The notes below the pieces were generated by a model. That model made no database searches, was not told the origin of the DNA, and saw only the letters and a list, made by a program, of their open reading frames with translations. From Rossellomorea aquimaris (lineage in GTDB: Bacteria; Bacillota; Bacilli; Bacillales; Fictibacillaceae), in contig JAIVLN010000004.1 in NCBI GenBank assembly GCA_020524245.1, positions 345,973-409,972 of the forward strand: 64,000 nt of DNA. The letters run 5' to 3'. Shown one piece after another: positions 1 to 8,315 of the stretch. The translations under genes and the position numbers were made by a program. Numbering within the stretch: the first letter of the stretch is position 1; each line of letters begins with the position of its first letter.

Positions 1-1207
1 GCGTTGCCGGTTGATTACGTTCTTTATCAAAGTAGAAATCAGGATAATAGTTTCTGAGTATGACTTTGTTTCCATCGCCTAAGTCGTACTCATTTTTCGG
101 ATTCTGTAAATCTACAGTGAATTCTCCAATCGCATCTTCTGTTTCCTTGTTTTGCAGTTGGAAACTCATCTCACTCATTTCTTGTCTGTAATCCACTTGA
201 TAAACCGAGAAACCATCAAATTGCAGCGGGCGGTTGACCTGAATCGGATATTCTTTTACCTCTGTCAGCTCTGGCTTTGCACCCGGAAGCTTTTTATCCG
301 CTTTATACAAGACAACGTCACTTTGATAGTTTTTAACGACCGTTCCACCGACCCGGTTGAGCGCATCTGAATAGCGTTCTTCTTTCGGATCATAGGTCTC
401 GAGGACGAACTGCTCATGCTTCAAGTAGTACTCACGATCCGTTCCTTTCACCGCTTTCGTTTCTCCTTCACGGACCCACATATCTTCGTCGATATACATC
501 CCAGGTACGATCCGCAGCATAGCTCCAAGCAAGAATATGATGAGACCGACATGGTTCACATAAGGACCCCATCTGGAAAATCTTCCTTTTTCAGCGAGGA
601 TATTGTTCCCTTCACGACGGACTTTATAACGCTTTTCTTTCAGCCGGAAAATGGCTTCTTCTATGAATTGCTCTTCGTCTTCTGGACGCTTCGTTGTTCC
701 GAACATCCGTTGTCGTTTCAGGAAATTCTCATGCTTTGTTACTCGTTGATTTTTCAAAGACCGATAGAGTGGAATACCCCTATCGATACTAGCGACTGTA
801 ATTGAGACCCCGATCAATCCAAGCAGTAGTACAAACCACCACGAACTATATAAGTTATGGAAACCTAAGAGATAATAAATCTCTCCTAGTACCCCGTATT
901 CATTTTCGTAATGAGCGGCAGGGTTCACGTTTTGTGGAATGTACATTTGTTGAGGGAAGATCGTACCGATTGCAGAAGCAATCAACGTGATGACGATCAG
1001 CCATACCCCAACTTTGACACTTGAAAAGAAGTTCCACGTTTTATCAACGAAATTAGTATTGTAAGTTTGAGAACGTCTCGCCGTTCCTTCATACCTCATG
1101 TTCAATAGTTGATGATCTGCTTCTTCCTGGATCGGTTTTCCACATGATTCGCAAAGAATCGTACCGTAGGGATTCAGATGGCCGCATTCGCACTTAATCT
1201 TGTCCAT
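1..1207 (-). CDS. resB: Cytochrome c biogenesis protein ResB (C-terminus cut by window edge)
   Basis: Membrane subunit of the system II (ResBC/Ccs) machinery that delivers reduced apocytochrome and heme for cytochrome c maturation outside the membrane. My minus-strand translation from the ATG at 1207 opens with a short cysteine-containing stretch (CECGH and CESCGK, possibly zinc-binding). Hydrophobic segments follow, e.g. VKVGVWLIVITLIAS and WWFVLLLGLIGVS, and then a long soluble region, as in ResB. About 402 codons are visible and no stop occurs before the edge, so the 3' end lies outside. It starts 12 bp after resA stops, which indicates co-transcription. Product assignment rests on this translation plus the resA neighbour. 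Confidence 0.9.
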   Translation of the reverse strand, partial: MDKIKCECGHLNPYGTILCESCGKPIQEEADHQLLNMRYEGTARRSQTYNTNFVDKTWNFFSSVKVGVWLIVITLIASAIGTIFPQQMYIPQNVNPAAHYENEYGVLGEIYYLLGFHNLYSSWWFVLLLGLIGVSITVASIDRGIPLYRSLKNQRVTKHENFLKRQRMFGTTKRPEDEEQFIEEAIFRLKEKRYKVRREGNNILAEKGRFSRWGPYVNHVGLIIFLLGAMLRIVPGMYIDEDMWVREGETKAVKGTDREYYLKHEQFVLETYDPKEERYSDALNRVGGTVVKNYQSDVVLYKADKKLPGAKPELTEVKEYPIQVNRPLQFDGFSVYQVDYRQEMSEMSFQLQNKETEDAIGEFTVDLQNPKNEYDLGDGNKVILRNYYPDFYFDKERNQPAT

Positions 1208-1219
1208 ATGAACACCCCA

Positions 1220-1747
1220 TTATGGCTTAATTTGTTCCATGTAATCACGGACACGTGTATCGTTCAATTCACCGGTAATCTTATCAAGGACTTCCCCTTC
1301 AGGGCTGATGAGATAGGTGGCTGGCAGATTACCGACACCATATGTATCAACCACTTCCCTTTGTTGGTCCAACACGATCGGGAATGTCAGGTTCTTCTCT
1401 TCGGCGAATTTTTTGACGGTTAATTCTGTTTCTGCGATATCCACCGCCAGAACGACAACACCTTGATCTTTATATTTTTCGTATTGACGTTGAATTGCCG
1501 GCATTTCTTTTTCACATGGTGGGCAATATGTACCCCAGAAGTTCAAGAAAACGCCTTTGCCTTTGAAATCTTCCAGTTCAACTTCATTTCCATCTAGGTC
1601 TTTAAGGACAAAATTCGGAGCCATATCACCTGCAGCAACGGGCTCTTCTTTGTCACTGAAAACTGTCTGAAAAAGTGTGTATCCAAGGGCTAGGGCAATT
1701 ACAGCCAATATGACAGTACGCATGATGAATCGCTGCTGTTTTTTCAT
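1220..1747 (-). CDS. resA: Thiol-disulfide oxidoreductase ResA
   Basis: Extracytoplasmic thioredoxin-like protein that reduces the heme-binding CXXCH cysteines of apocytochrome c before heme attachment. The 175 residues show an N-terminal membrane anchor (about residues 9-30), then an AhpC/TSA-thioredoxin fold with the redox motif C75-P-P-C78 in a WGTYCPPC context. Glutamate 79 directly follows the motif. The downstream partner resB is 12 bp away, and rluB lies upstream as in B. subtilis. Length matches the family. Confidence 0.95.
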   Translation of the reverse strand: MKKQQRFIMRTVILAVIALALGYTLFQTVFSDKEEPVAAGDMAPNFVLKDLDGNEVELEDFKGKGVFLNFWGTYCPPCEKEMPAIQRQYEKYKDQGVVVLAVDIAETELTVKKFAEEKNLTFPIVLDQQREVVDTYGVGNLPATYLISPEGEVLDKITGELNDTRVRDYMEQIKP

Positions 1748-1829
1748 AATGGCAATCGCTCCAATCTAATCTTCTACCCTTCCTACTATAACGTTATTTT
1801 GTCCAGTATTCATGGGTTTTTTTTGACTT

Positions 1830-2549
1830 TTATGTGACAGCAAGGTTGCGCAGCTGCTTGATTTCATGAGGGGTGAGCGTTCGTGATTCGCCTGGGTTCA
1901 ATCCATGCAAGTCGAGGAAAGCATACCCTTCCCTCTTCAGCTTTTGCACTGGATATCCGAGTGCTTCGAACATCCTTCTCACCTGGCGGTTGCGGCCTTC
2001 ATGAATGATCAGCTCAATAATCGCCGTTTGCTTCTTTTTATCCAGACTTTTCAGCTTCGCTTTGGCGGGTGCCGTTTTGCCGTCTTCAAGTTGGATGCCT
2101 TTCTCGAGCGTGCGTAGTTCGAGTTTGCTCGGTATCCCTTTCACTTTTGCTATGTAGCGCTTATCGACGTTGTACTTCGGGTGCATAAGGATATTGGCAA
2201 AATCTCCGTCATTCGTGAGTAGAAGCAACCCTGATGTATCATAATCCAATCGTCCAATCGGAAAAATTCTTTGCTCCACTTCCGGGAAGTAGTCGGTTAC
2301 GACCTTACGTCCTTTCTCGTCTTTTACACTCGAGATGACTCCTGAAGGTTTATACATCAAGAAGTATATGGGTTCCTCTTTATCGATCGGTACTCCGTTC
2401 ACTTCGATTTCGTCTGATGGGGATACTTTCGTACCTAATTCCCTAATGACTTGTCCATTCACTTTCACTTGTCCTTCTTCAATAAGCTTCTCCGCTTTAC
2501 GGCGGGAAGTCACTCCAGCTTGTGCTATTACTTTTTGTAATCGTTCCAT
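1830..2549 (-). CDS. rluB: 23S rRNA pseudouridine synthase RluB
   Basis: Isomerises a uridine of 23S rRNA helix 90 to pseudouridine. An N-terminal S4 RNA-binding domain (about residues 1-60) precedes the RsuA/RluB catalytic domain, which has the signature GRLDYDTSG at residues 99-107; D102 is the catalytic aspartate. The full length of 239 residues is normal. It sits between spmB and resA, the same position as in B. subtilis. A GGTGAAAG-type ribosome binding site precedes the ATG. Confidence 0.93.
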   Translation of the reverse strand: MERLQKVIAQAGVTSRRKAEKLIEEGQVKVNGQVIRELGTKVSPSDEIEVNGVPIDKEEPIYFLMYKPSGVISSVKDEKGRKVVTDYFPEVEQRIFPIGRLDYDTSGLLLLTNDGDFANILMHPKYNVDKRYIAKVKGIPSKLELRTLEKGIQLEDGKTAPAKAKLKSLDKKKQTAIIELIIHEGRNRQVRRMFEALGYPVQKLKREGYAFLDLHGLNPGESRTLTPHEIKQLRNLAVT

Positions 2550-2700
2550 ACTTTCACCTCATTCTCAATCATACTCCTCGGTGTTTGAATTCTCAAGTAT
2601 ACGTAATTTTTTAGGTTGGTGACTGCGTATTCATTACCTTCGGAGGAGGATTTGGGTTTAAATGGAGACGAATAGAGCCTATTCATTACCATTAGTGCCG

Positions 2701-2848
2701 ATTTCGCTCTTGATTGGGATAAATAAGGTGTCTACCCTTCCCGAAATCAGCCGTCACCTCTTTTTCGGGCACGATATACGCTCTATCCTTCCCGAAATGA
2801 GCGAACCCTTAACTTTCGGGCACGATAACTCCTCAATCCTTCCCAAAC
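2701..2848. repeat. 51-bp repeat array, locus 1 (about 2.5 units)
   Basis: Copies of the CCCGAAA core begin at 2740, 2791 and 2842 (last one degenerate), exactly 51 bp apart. Each unit pairs TTTCGGG with the next CCCGAAA around a TACGCTC-type loop. The unit aligns over most of its length with the larger array near 58.3-58.7 kb, in the same orientation on the plus strand. It fills most of the 359-bp rluB-spmB gap; the rest of the gap is the spmB terminator. Function unknown. Confidence 0.75.
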
Positions 2849-2881
2849 CAAAAAAGGAAGGTACCCATAACGGGCACCCTC
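2849..2881 (-). terminator. Rho-independent terminator of dacB-spmA-spmB
   Basis: On the minus strand a GGTGCCC/GGGTACC hairpin with a 4-nt loop is followed by TTCCTTTTTT, 30-60 bases after the spmB stop. Confidence 0.7.
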
Positions 2882-2908
2882 AATATAAGGAGGAAAAATG
2901 AATGAAAC

Positions 2909-3448
2909 CTAGCTTCCAAAAACGAGTGTAACGACAATGATGGCACTGATGATACCTACCAGGTCTGCCAGTAGGCCGACCTTCAGAGCGTCTCCCATCT
3001 TTTTGATGCCGACTGCACCAAAGTAGACGGTCAATATATAGAGAGTCGTGTCTGTACTCCCTTGCATCGTGGAAGCCAGACGACCAATAAATGAATCTGC
3101 TCCATGTGTACCGATTAAATCAGAAGTCATCGCTAATGCTCCTGTACCAGAAATCGGACGAATCAGAGCGAGTGGCACGATTTCAGATGGAACTCCGATG
3201 GCTGTCAGGAATGGCTGAATTGACGAAATTAAAAATCCCATCGCACCCGATGCTCGAAAAACGGTGATCGCTACGAGCATCCCGACAAGATAAGGAATAA
3301 TCGACACAGCGATTGAAAACCCTTCCTTTCCGCCTTCGACAAACTCCTCATATGTAGCCACTTTCTTAAACGTCGCATAGATCAACACAAATCCGATCAA
3401 GCAAGGCATGAGCCAAATGGAAATCGTTGAAACTGCTTCCATTTTCAA
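2909..3448 (-). CDS. spmB: Spore maturation protein B
   Basis: Nucleoside-recognition (Gate) domain membrane protein acting with SpmA in the late dehydration of the spore core. Its biochemical activity is not established. The 179 residues are strongly hydrophobic with several predicted membrane segments; the motif IRPISGTGAL lies mid-protein. It overlaps the spmA stop by 4 bp, so the two are translationally coupled, and it closes the dacB-spmA-spmB operon. Confidence 0.92.
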   Translation of the reverse strand: MKMEAVSTISIWLMPCLIGFVLIYATFKKVATYEEFVEGGKEGFSIAVSIIPYLVGMLVAITVFRASGAMGFLISSIQPFLTAIGVPSEIVPLALIRPISGTGALAMTSDLIGTHGADSFIGRLASTMQGSTDTTLYILTVYFGAVGIKKMGDALKVGLLADLVGIISAIIVVTLVFGS

Positions 3449-4038
3449 TGCCTCCTTTTCTGCATCCGGCGTCGGTGGAAATATCGATCGATCAAAACCG
3501 CAGCAACCGTCGAACAGGCTGTCGCAATCAAGGTCGTCCCAACAATGTCCGTAGGGGAGACCGATCCGTAATTCATCCGAATAGCGATGACGGTCGTCGG
3601 GATGATTGTCAAACTCGAGGTGTTGATTGCCAAAAAGGTGATCATCGACCGGCTCACTTCATCCCGGTCCTCATTCAACTTTTTCATCTGTTCCATTGCC
3701 TTGATCCCCATCGGAGTGGCTGCATTCCCTAATCCGAACAGGTTCGCCACCATGTTGGAGAGAATATACCCCATGGCGGGATGGTCTGGCGGCACGTCCG
3801 GAAACAACCTTCGTACGATCGGCTTGAACAAACCTGTCAGTTTGTCCAACAATCCAGCTTTCTTAGCGATGTTCATCAACCCTAGCCAAAAGACGAGGAT
3901 GCTGATTAAGCCTAAGCTGATCGTCACAGCCTCCTGCGCACTTTTGAATAGGACTTTGTTCACTTCTTCCATCGTTCCATTGATGGCGGCATAAACAATA
4001 CCGAAAACAAACATGAACACCCAGATCAGATTAACCAT
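3445..4038 (-). CDS. spmA: Spore maturation protein A
   Basis: Gate-domain integral membrane protein, partner of SpmB in spore core dehydration. The 197 residues have hydrophobic segments and the family segment GLGNAATPMGIKAME. A basic C-terminal tail (YFHRRRMQKRRH) is presumably cytoplasmic. It overlaps dacB by 8 bp upstream and spmB by 4 bp downstream, so it is expected to be made in the mother cell from the dacB promoter. Confidence 0.92.
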   Translation of the reverse strand: MVNLIWVFMFVFGIVYAAINGTMEEVNKVLFKSAQEAVTISLGLISILVFWLGLMNIAKKAGLLDKLTGLFKPIVRRLFPDVPPDHPAMGYILSNMVANLFGLGNAATPMGIKAMEQMKKLNEDRDEVSRSMITFLAINTSSLTIIPTTVIAIRMNYGSVSPTDIVGTTLIATACSTVAAVLIDRYFHRRRMQKRRH

Positions 4039-5194
4039 AAGGCACCGTTATGATGAAAAACTTCGTAACAACTTCTTTCACCGTCTTCCAAAAGGTCTCT
4101 TCTTCCATTTCCCGGTACGTACCTTTCATATATAGAGGTAGCGTCCCGATCGGTCGATCCTCCAGGAGGACCGTCACATTACCGACATGACTCGGTGGAT
4201 TCTTCCACTTTCCTTTTTCAGGTGGCTTGATCAATGTAATGTCATTCCGTACAAGTTCCCGTTCTTCCTCTGATAATGGATAGGCAAACGTCCGGGCCGC
4301 TTCAACTTTGTTTTTATAAAATTTGTTCTCCAGTCCATCTATGGTGCCTTTTTCGACGATTGATACGAGATCGTATTCTTTGAACGCCCATTCATACAGG
4401 TTCATATGGTCATTCCAGTCGTCCCCGTCGTTCAAGGTGACCGCAATCAGCTCCATTTCCGCTTTTGCTGCAGTCGATACGAGCGTTCTTTTGGCAAGGG
4501 AGGTGAAGCCGGTCTTCCCACCCGTTGTATATTTGTACATTCGGAGTAATTTGTTCTTGTTCTTCCAAATGCGATCCCACTTCTCACCTTCTTGCGGTGC
4601 ACGGTGCGTTTCCGTTCCGGCGACCTTCCGATATTCGGTATTGTTCATCGCATAACGGGTCAACAGCGCCATATCATATGCAGTGGAATAGTGATGCTCA
4701 CTGTCGTCCAAGCCATGAGGATTGGAGAAATACGAATTTTCCATCCCCAGTTCCATCGCTTTTTCATTCATCATAAAAGCAAAGCCTTCAACGCTGCCGC
4801 CGACATGCTCGGCAATCGCCACAGCTGCATCATTTCCAGAACGGAGCATCAAGCCATAAACGAGATCCTCCAGAAGAATCTTTTCGCCTTTTTTTAAATA
4901 GATGGAAGACCCCTCGGCATACGTCGCCCGTTCACTCACTTTCACTTTTTCGTCCATTTTACCGGATTCGATGGCAAGGATTGCGGTCATGATTTTCGTG
5001 ATGCTTGCGATGCGCATCTTCTCATGTTCTTTTTTTCCGAATAACACTCTGCCAGATTCTTGTTCCATGAGAATCGCTGCACGAGCCTTCACCCCTGGGC
5101 CTGCTGCTTCAACTGTGTGTTGGATCGGTATCAATATCAATAATAAAAGGGCTAACCCGATTCGGATTCCTGTTTTAATTGCTGCAGCAAACAT
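4031..5194 (-). CDS. dacB: Sporulation D-alanyl-D-alanine carboxypeptidase DacB (PBP5*)
   Basis: Trims D-Ala from cortex peptidoglycan stem peptides and so controls spore cortex cross-linking. The 387 residues carry a signal/anchor (about 10-30) and the serine peptidase S11 motifs S64-I-T-K67, S119-G-N121 and K227-T-G229. It heads the operon with spmA and spmB, as in B. subtilis, where transcription depends on sigma-E. A matching promoter lies upstream. Confidence 0.93.
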   Translation of the reverse strand: MFAAAIKTGIRIGLALLLLILIPIQHTVEAAGPGVKARAAILMEQESGRVLFGKKEHEKMRIASITKIMTAILAIESGKMDEKVKVSERATYAEGSSIYLKKGEKILLEDLVYGLMLRSGNDAAVAIAEHVGGSVEGFAFMMNEKAMELGMENSYFSNPHGLDDSEHHYSTAYDMALLTRYAMNNTEYRKVAGTETHRAPQEGEKWDRIWKNKNKLLRMYKYTTGGKTGFTSLAKRTLVSTAAKAEMELIAVTLNDGDDWNDHMNLYEWAFKEYDLVSIVEKGTIDGLENKFYKNKVEAARTFAYPLSEEERELVRNDITLIKPPEKGKWKNPPSHVGNVTVLLEDRPIGTLPLYMKGTYREMEEETFWKTVKEVVTKFFIITVPYG

Positions 5195-5224
5195 AACATC
5201 CCGTCCCTTAGCACGTTTTGTACA

Positions 5225-5252
5225 AGTTTATGCTGAAAAGGACGGGATATGA
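5225..5252 (-). promoter_or_regulatory. Candidate sigma-E promoter of dacB
   Basis: On the minus strand TCATATC (-35) is separated by 13 bp from CATAAACT (-10). The sigma-E consensus is KMATATT and CATACAMT. It sits 30-60 bp upstream of the dacB ATG. The gene is known to be sigma-E-dependent in B. subtilis; the site here is read by eye. Confidence 0.6.
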
Positions 5253-5296
5253 AAAAAATATAGTATACATAATGCATTTATGGTCCCCTACTACCA

Positions 5297-5890
5297 TCAA
5301 GAACGCTCAGGTTCGTTCGGGATGAAACGAGGTGTAGACTTGAATGTCGCTTCATAATTACACAATTCTTTTAATGCTCCTTCTTCAGCAGGTATTCTGA
5401 CGAATCGAATCAACCAGGCATTCAGTATGGTAAAAAGAATTGCCGTAAAAAATGCGTTGAAGAGTAGCGGGATAACAATCAGTTCGAGTGCCACAATGAC
5501 GTAGTTTGGATGCCTCATGAAGCGGAACGGTCCCCTTTTGACGACATCAGATCCTGGTAATATGATAATTTTCGTATTCCAAAAGTGACCTAAAGAACGG
5601 ATTGTCCAGATTCTTAAGGCTTGTAGAACGACAAATAGCACGAACAGGATTCCGAACAATGGCGAGAGTGAATAACCTTTCAAGGAAGACTCGAGCAATA
5701 AGGAAATGAGGAATGCTGTATGAAGGAGCACGATGTATTTATAATGTTCTGGTGCGTATTCCTGCGCACCTTTTTCCTTCTGGATGCGTTCGTTCCGTCT
5801 GGCGATGAATAGCTCGACGAATCGTTGGACGACAAGGAACGTAAAAAGAAACGCAAAAATCATTCTTCCCCCTCCTTCTACTCGGTCCAT
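5297..5890 (-). CDS. bpsB: Isoprenylcysteine carboxyl methyltransferase-family protein (BpsB/YpbQ)
   Basis: Integral membrane methyltransferase of the ICMT family. In B. subtilis the homologue O-methylates the alkylpyrones produced by the neighbouring type III polyketide synthase. The 197 residues have several hydrophobic segments and the C-terminal motif FRFMRHPNY, with RHPNY typical of the SAM-binding site of this family. It overlaps the bpsA stop by 13 bp, supporting coupled translation. Substrate is inferred from the neighbour. Confidence 0.85.
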   Translation of the reverse strand: MDRVEGGGRMIFAFLFTFLVVQRFVELFIARRNERIQKEKGAQEYAPEHYKYIVLLHTAFLISLLLESSLKGYSLSPLFGILFVLFVVLQALRIWTIRSLGHFWNTKIIILPGSDVVKRGPFRFMRHPNYVIVALELIVIPLLFNAFFTAILFTILNAWLIRFVRIPAEEGALKELCNYEATFKSTPRFIPNEPERS

Positions 5891-6957
5891 TCCAATAAGA
5901 CGATTTCCGAACTAAAGCCGGGACCCAAAGCCATCAACAACCCGAGTTCTCCTGCATCAATCTTTTTGTCAAAGAAACGGTTCAGCACATAAAGCACCGT
6001 GACAGAGGACATGTTGCCATAATGCTTCAACACTTCCAAAGCATCCACAATCATTTCTTTAGGCAAGGAAAGCGCACTGCGATAGGCATTGAGCACCTTG
6101 ATCCCACCTGGATGAGCCACAAGATGCCGGATCTGATTCATTTCGAGCTTTTGATCAATCAAAAATTGATGGATCATCGGATACATCCAGTTATCTACGA
6201 TCGTAGGGATGTCTTTCGAGAAAACGACATTCAATCCGTTGTCCTTCACATCCCATCCCATGACATCTTCAGAATGTGGTTTAAGAGTCGACTGGGTTGC
6301 AATTGTCTTAACATAAGTACGCCCATCTTGCTCGAATTCGTTCACTTTCACCTCTTCTCCGACGACAAGAGCTGCGGCAACACCATCTGCGAACAAAGAC
6401 GTACCGATCAAGTTACTCTTTGAAAAATCATCGTTTTGAAAAGTCAGGCTGCAAAGCTCGACACAAACGAGCAAAACCTTAGCCTCTGGGTATGCAAGGC
6501 AGTAGTCATGTGCACGGGATACTCCTGATGCGCCGCCCGCACAGCCTAGACCCCAGATCGGAACCCGTTTCGTATGCGGTGAAAAGGGCAACACATTCAT
6601 GATCCTTGCTTCCATGCTAGGAGTGGAAAATCCGGTAGACGAAACAAAGAAAATCGCTTCAATTTCATGATAAGGGGTATCGTACATCCTCAAACAACGT
6701 TCAATCGCCTTAACACTATATTCCAATGCTTTCTCGATATACAGATCATTTTTTTCCTGTAAGGAATGAGCATGTTTGTACCAGCTGACATCCTGCACGA
6801 AGTTCCTGGTTTGAATTTGCCCATTTTCGAACACCTTCAACAGACGTTCGATGTTCGGGAAGTGATCTTCGAACATCTCTTTTGCGAATACGACCGTTTT
6901 TTCTTGGTCGACCTGATGTTCTGCATCGCATGTTCCAACCGATAGTATGTATGGCAT
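5878..6957 (-). CDS. bpsA: Type III polyketide synthase (chalcone synthase-like)
   Basis: Condenses a long-chain acyl-CoA starter with malonyl-CoA to alkylpyrones or related polyketides. The 359 residues show the thiolase-fold catalytic triad C139 (GLGCAGG), H282 (VAHPGG) and N315 (GNMSS), all intact. It is the first gene of a two-gene operon with the membrane methyltransferase, matching B. subtilis bpsA-bpsB. Chain length of the starter cannot be read from the sequence. Confidence 0.92.
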   Translation of the reverse strand: MPYILSVGTCDAEHQVDQEKTVVFAKEMFEDHFPNIERLLKVFENGQIQTRNFVQDVSWYKHAHSLQEKNDLYIEKALEYSVKAIERCLRMYDTPYHEIEAIFFVSSTGFSTPSMEARIMNVLPFSPHTKRVPIWGLGCAGGASGVSRAHDYCLAYPEAKVLLVCVELCSLTFQNDDFSKSNLIGTSLFADGVAAALVVGEEVKVNEFEQDGRTYVKTIATQSTLKPHSEDVMGWDVKDNGLNVVFSKDIPTIVDNWMYPMIHQFLIDQKLEMNQIRHLVAHPGGIKVLNAYRSALSLPKEMIVDALEVLKHYGNMSSVTVLYVLNRFFDKKIDAGELGLLMALGPGFSSEIVLLEWTE

Positions 6958-7102
6958 GAGCTACCCTACCCTCAAATATGGTTGGTTACAGTTTGTACTA
7001 ATTTGGGTGAATTATGTAAAAACGGGCATCCGTCCAGACCGCCTACTAGACGAATGCATATAGTATGGGTGAATGACTCAGGAGGTAGAGGGGGATTTTT
7101 TC

Positions 7103-7201
7103 ATGTCAGACGGACTTGGGAATGGATTCATTTTAGTCGTCGTACTATTCGTCCTTTTGGTGATCATCGGGATCGTAGTCTATACAGGAACGGTCGGTTA
7201 A
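7103..7201 (+). CDS. YjcZ-like small membrane protein (32 aa)
   Basis: An ORF of 33 codons starts at ATG 7103, behind AGGAGGTAGAGGGGGA. The peptide is a short polar N-terminus (MSDGLGNG) followed by one hydrophobic helix (FILVVVLFVLLVIIGIVVY). This resembles the C-terminal helix of the YjcZ/YmaG family of tiny spore-associated proteins of Bacillales. It is followed directly by a terminator hairpin. Its role is unknown. The family resemblance is by eye, and the low sequence complexity limits certainty. Confidence 0.65.
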   Translation: MSDGLGNGFILVVVLFVLLVIIGIVVYTGTVG

Positions 7202-7228
7202 TAAAATAATATTGTCCATCATGTCCAT

Positions 7229-7307
7229 TAAAAAAGGGATTGTTCTGATCCGTGCGGCTTTGAACATTGCAAACCTGCACGAATTGATCAATCCCTTTCG
7301 TTTTTTT
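7229..7307. terminator. Bidirectional terminator hairpin
   Basis: AAAGGGATTG pairs with CAATCCCTTT around an imperfect inner stem (ATCCGTGC with GCACGAAT). T-runs flank both sides. It lies between the convergent small ORF and the gene ending at 7306. Confidence 0.65.
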
Positions 7308-7710
7308 ATGCTTGAGTGTATTCAAGATTCAGTTGACCATCTGACTCTAGTTGGGTGATCCACCCTTTGACTGTTTCGGCATCCAATCCTTCAAATAAAG
7401 CGGCAAATGCTTCTTCTTCATTGATGTATACCCGATGGCGATGTTGAAATTCAGGATTTTTATGTAAAGCGATGAGCGCGATTACGTCCCGCATGTGAAA
7501 GGATTTATCGTCCACCTTAAATATCGGGTCTGATTCAAACGGACTCCATTCCGACATCTTCTCGTCAAAGAAACGTACATATAAGACTGCCAGCGTTTTG
7601 CTTTTACCATTCTCGTCGGAAAAAGTGACCTCGGAACGCGTGAAGAATTCCTCAGGTGAATTGGACTTCGACTTTTCCAGTTCTTCACCAGAAATGGAAT
7701 GTATCATCAT
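7306..7710 (-). CDS. Conserved hypothetical protein downstream of scpB
   Basis: A 134-residue acidic soluble protein that I do not recognise as a named family. It overlaps the scpB stop by 4 bp, so it is probably the third gene of the scpA-scpB operon. No signal peptide, membrane segment or catalytic motif is visible. The C-terminal half (EEEAFAALFEGLDAETVKGW) looks helical. Base composition is like its neighbours. Function should not be inferred beyond the operon link. Confidence 0.75.
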   Translation of the reverse strand: MMIHSISGEELEKSKSNSPEEFFTRSEVTFSDENGKSKTLAVLYVRFFDEKMSEWSPFESDPIFKVDDKSFHMRDVIALIALHKNPEFQHRHRVYINEEEAFAALFEGLDAETVKGWITQLESDGQLNLEYTQA

Positions 7711-8315
7711 TTTCCTTCCTCCTTATCATCCGTATGGATCGCATCTTGGAAATTTTCAAAGAAAAGATCCGCTTCCGCCTCAATCGATTCTTCCCCTAAT
7801 TGCTCCGGTAAGTTTGGCAGATCTTCGAGAGCTCGCAATCCGAAGTATTCGAGAAAGTCCCGTGTCGTGCCATACAAGATTGCCCTACCTGTCCCTTCTG
7901 CCCTGCCAACTTCCTTCACCAATTGTTTTGAGGATAAGGTCTGGAGGGGCTTTTCAGTCTTCACACCACGGATATCTTCAATTTCAGCTCTTGTAATCGG
8001 TTGTTTGTATGCGATGATGGCCAGCGTCTCAAGGGCAGCTTGAGACAGAGAGCTTGTTGTCGGTGACTCTACGAATCTCTCATAATATGAAATGTGTTTC
8101 GCTTTGGTTGTAAATTGATATCCTCCAGCGATTTCAACGATTTCGATACCGCGAGCCTCAGTTTGATACTCTTCTTTCATCTCTTGTATCAAAGCTTCCG
8201 CTTCATCTACTTCAATTTGTAGAATATCGGCAGCTTGTTTGCTTTCCAGCCCTTCGTCCCCGACGACAAAAAGTAGGCCTTCAATGATTGCTTTCTGTTC
8301 TATTTTCGTCGTCAA
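7707..8315 (-). CDS. scpB: Segregation and condensation protein B
   Basis: Subunit of the SMC-ScpA-ScpB condensin that organises and segregates the chromosome. The 202 residues form tandem winged-helix domains, with the family motif LAIIAYKQPITRAEIEDIRG in the first half. It overlaps scpA by 4 bp. Length and order (scpA, then scpB) match other Bacillaceae. Confidence 0.95.
   Translation of the reverse strand: MTTKIEQKAIIEGLLFVVGDEGLESKQAADILQIEVDEAEALIQEMKEEYQTEARGIEIVEIAGGYQFTTKAKHISYYERFVESPTTSSLSQAALETLAIIAYKQPITRAEIEDIRGVKTEKPLQTLSSKQLVKEVGRAEGTGRAILYGTTRDFLEYFGLRALEDLPNLPEQLGEESIEAEADLFFENFQDAIHTDDKEEGK

Noticed and set aside
152..990. Plus-strand ORFs at the left edge
   Set aside because: They are antisense to resB, which reads continuously on the minus strand.
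2662..2901. 79-residue plus-strand ORF
   Set aside because: It is the 51-bp repeat read in an open frame; the AGGAGG lies too far (about 14 bases) from the ATG and the product is only repeat.
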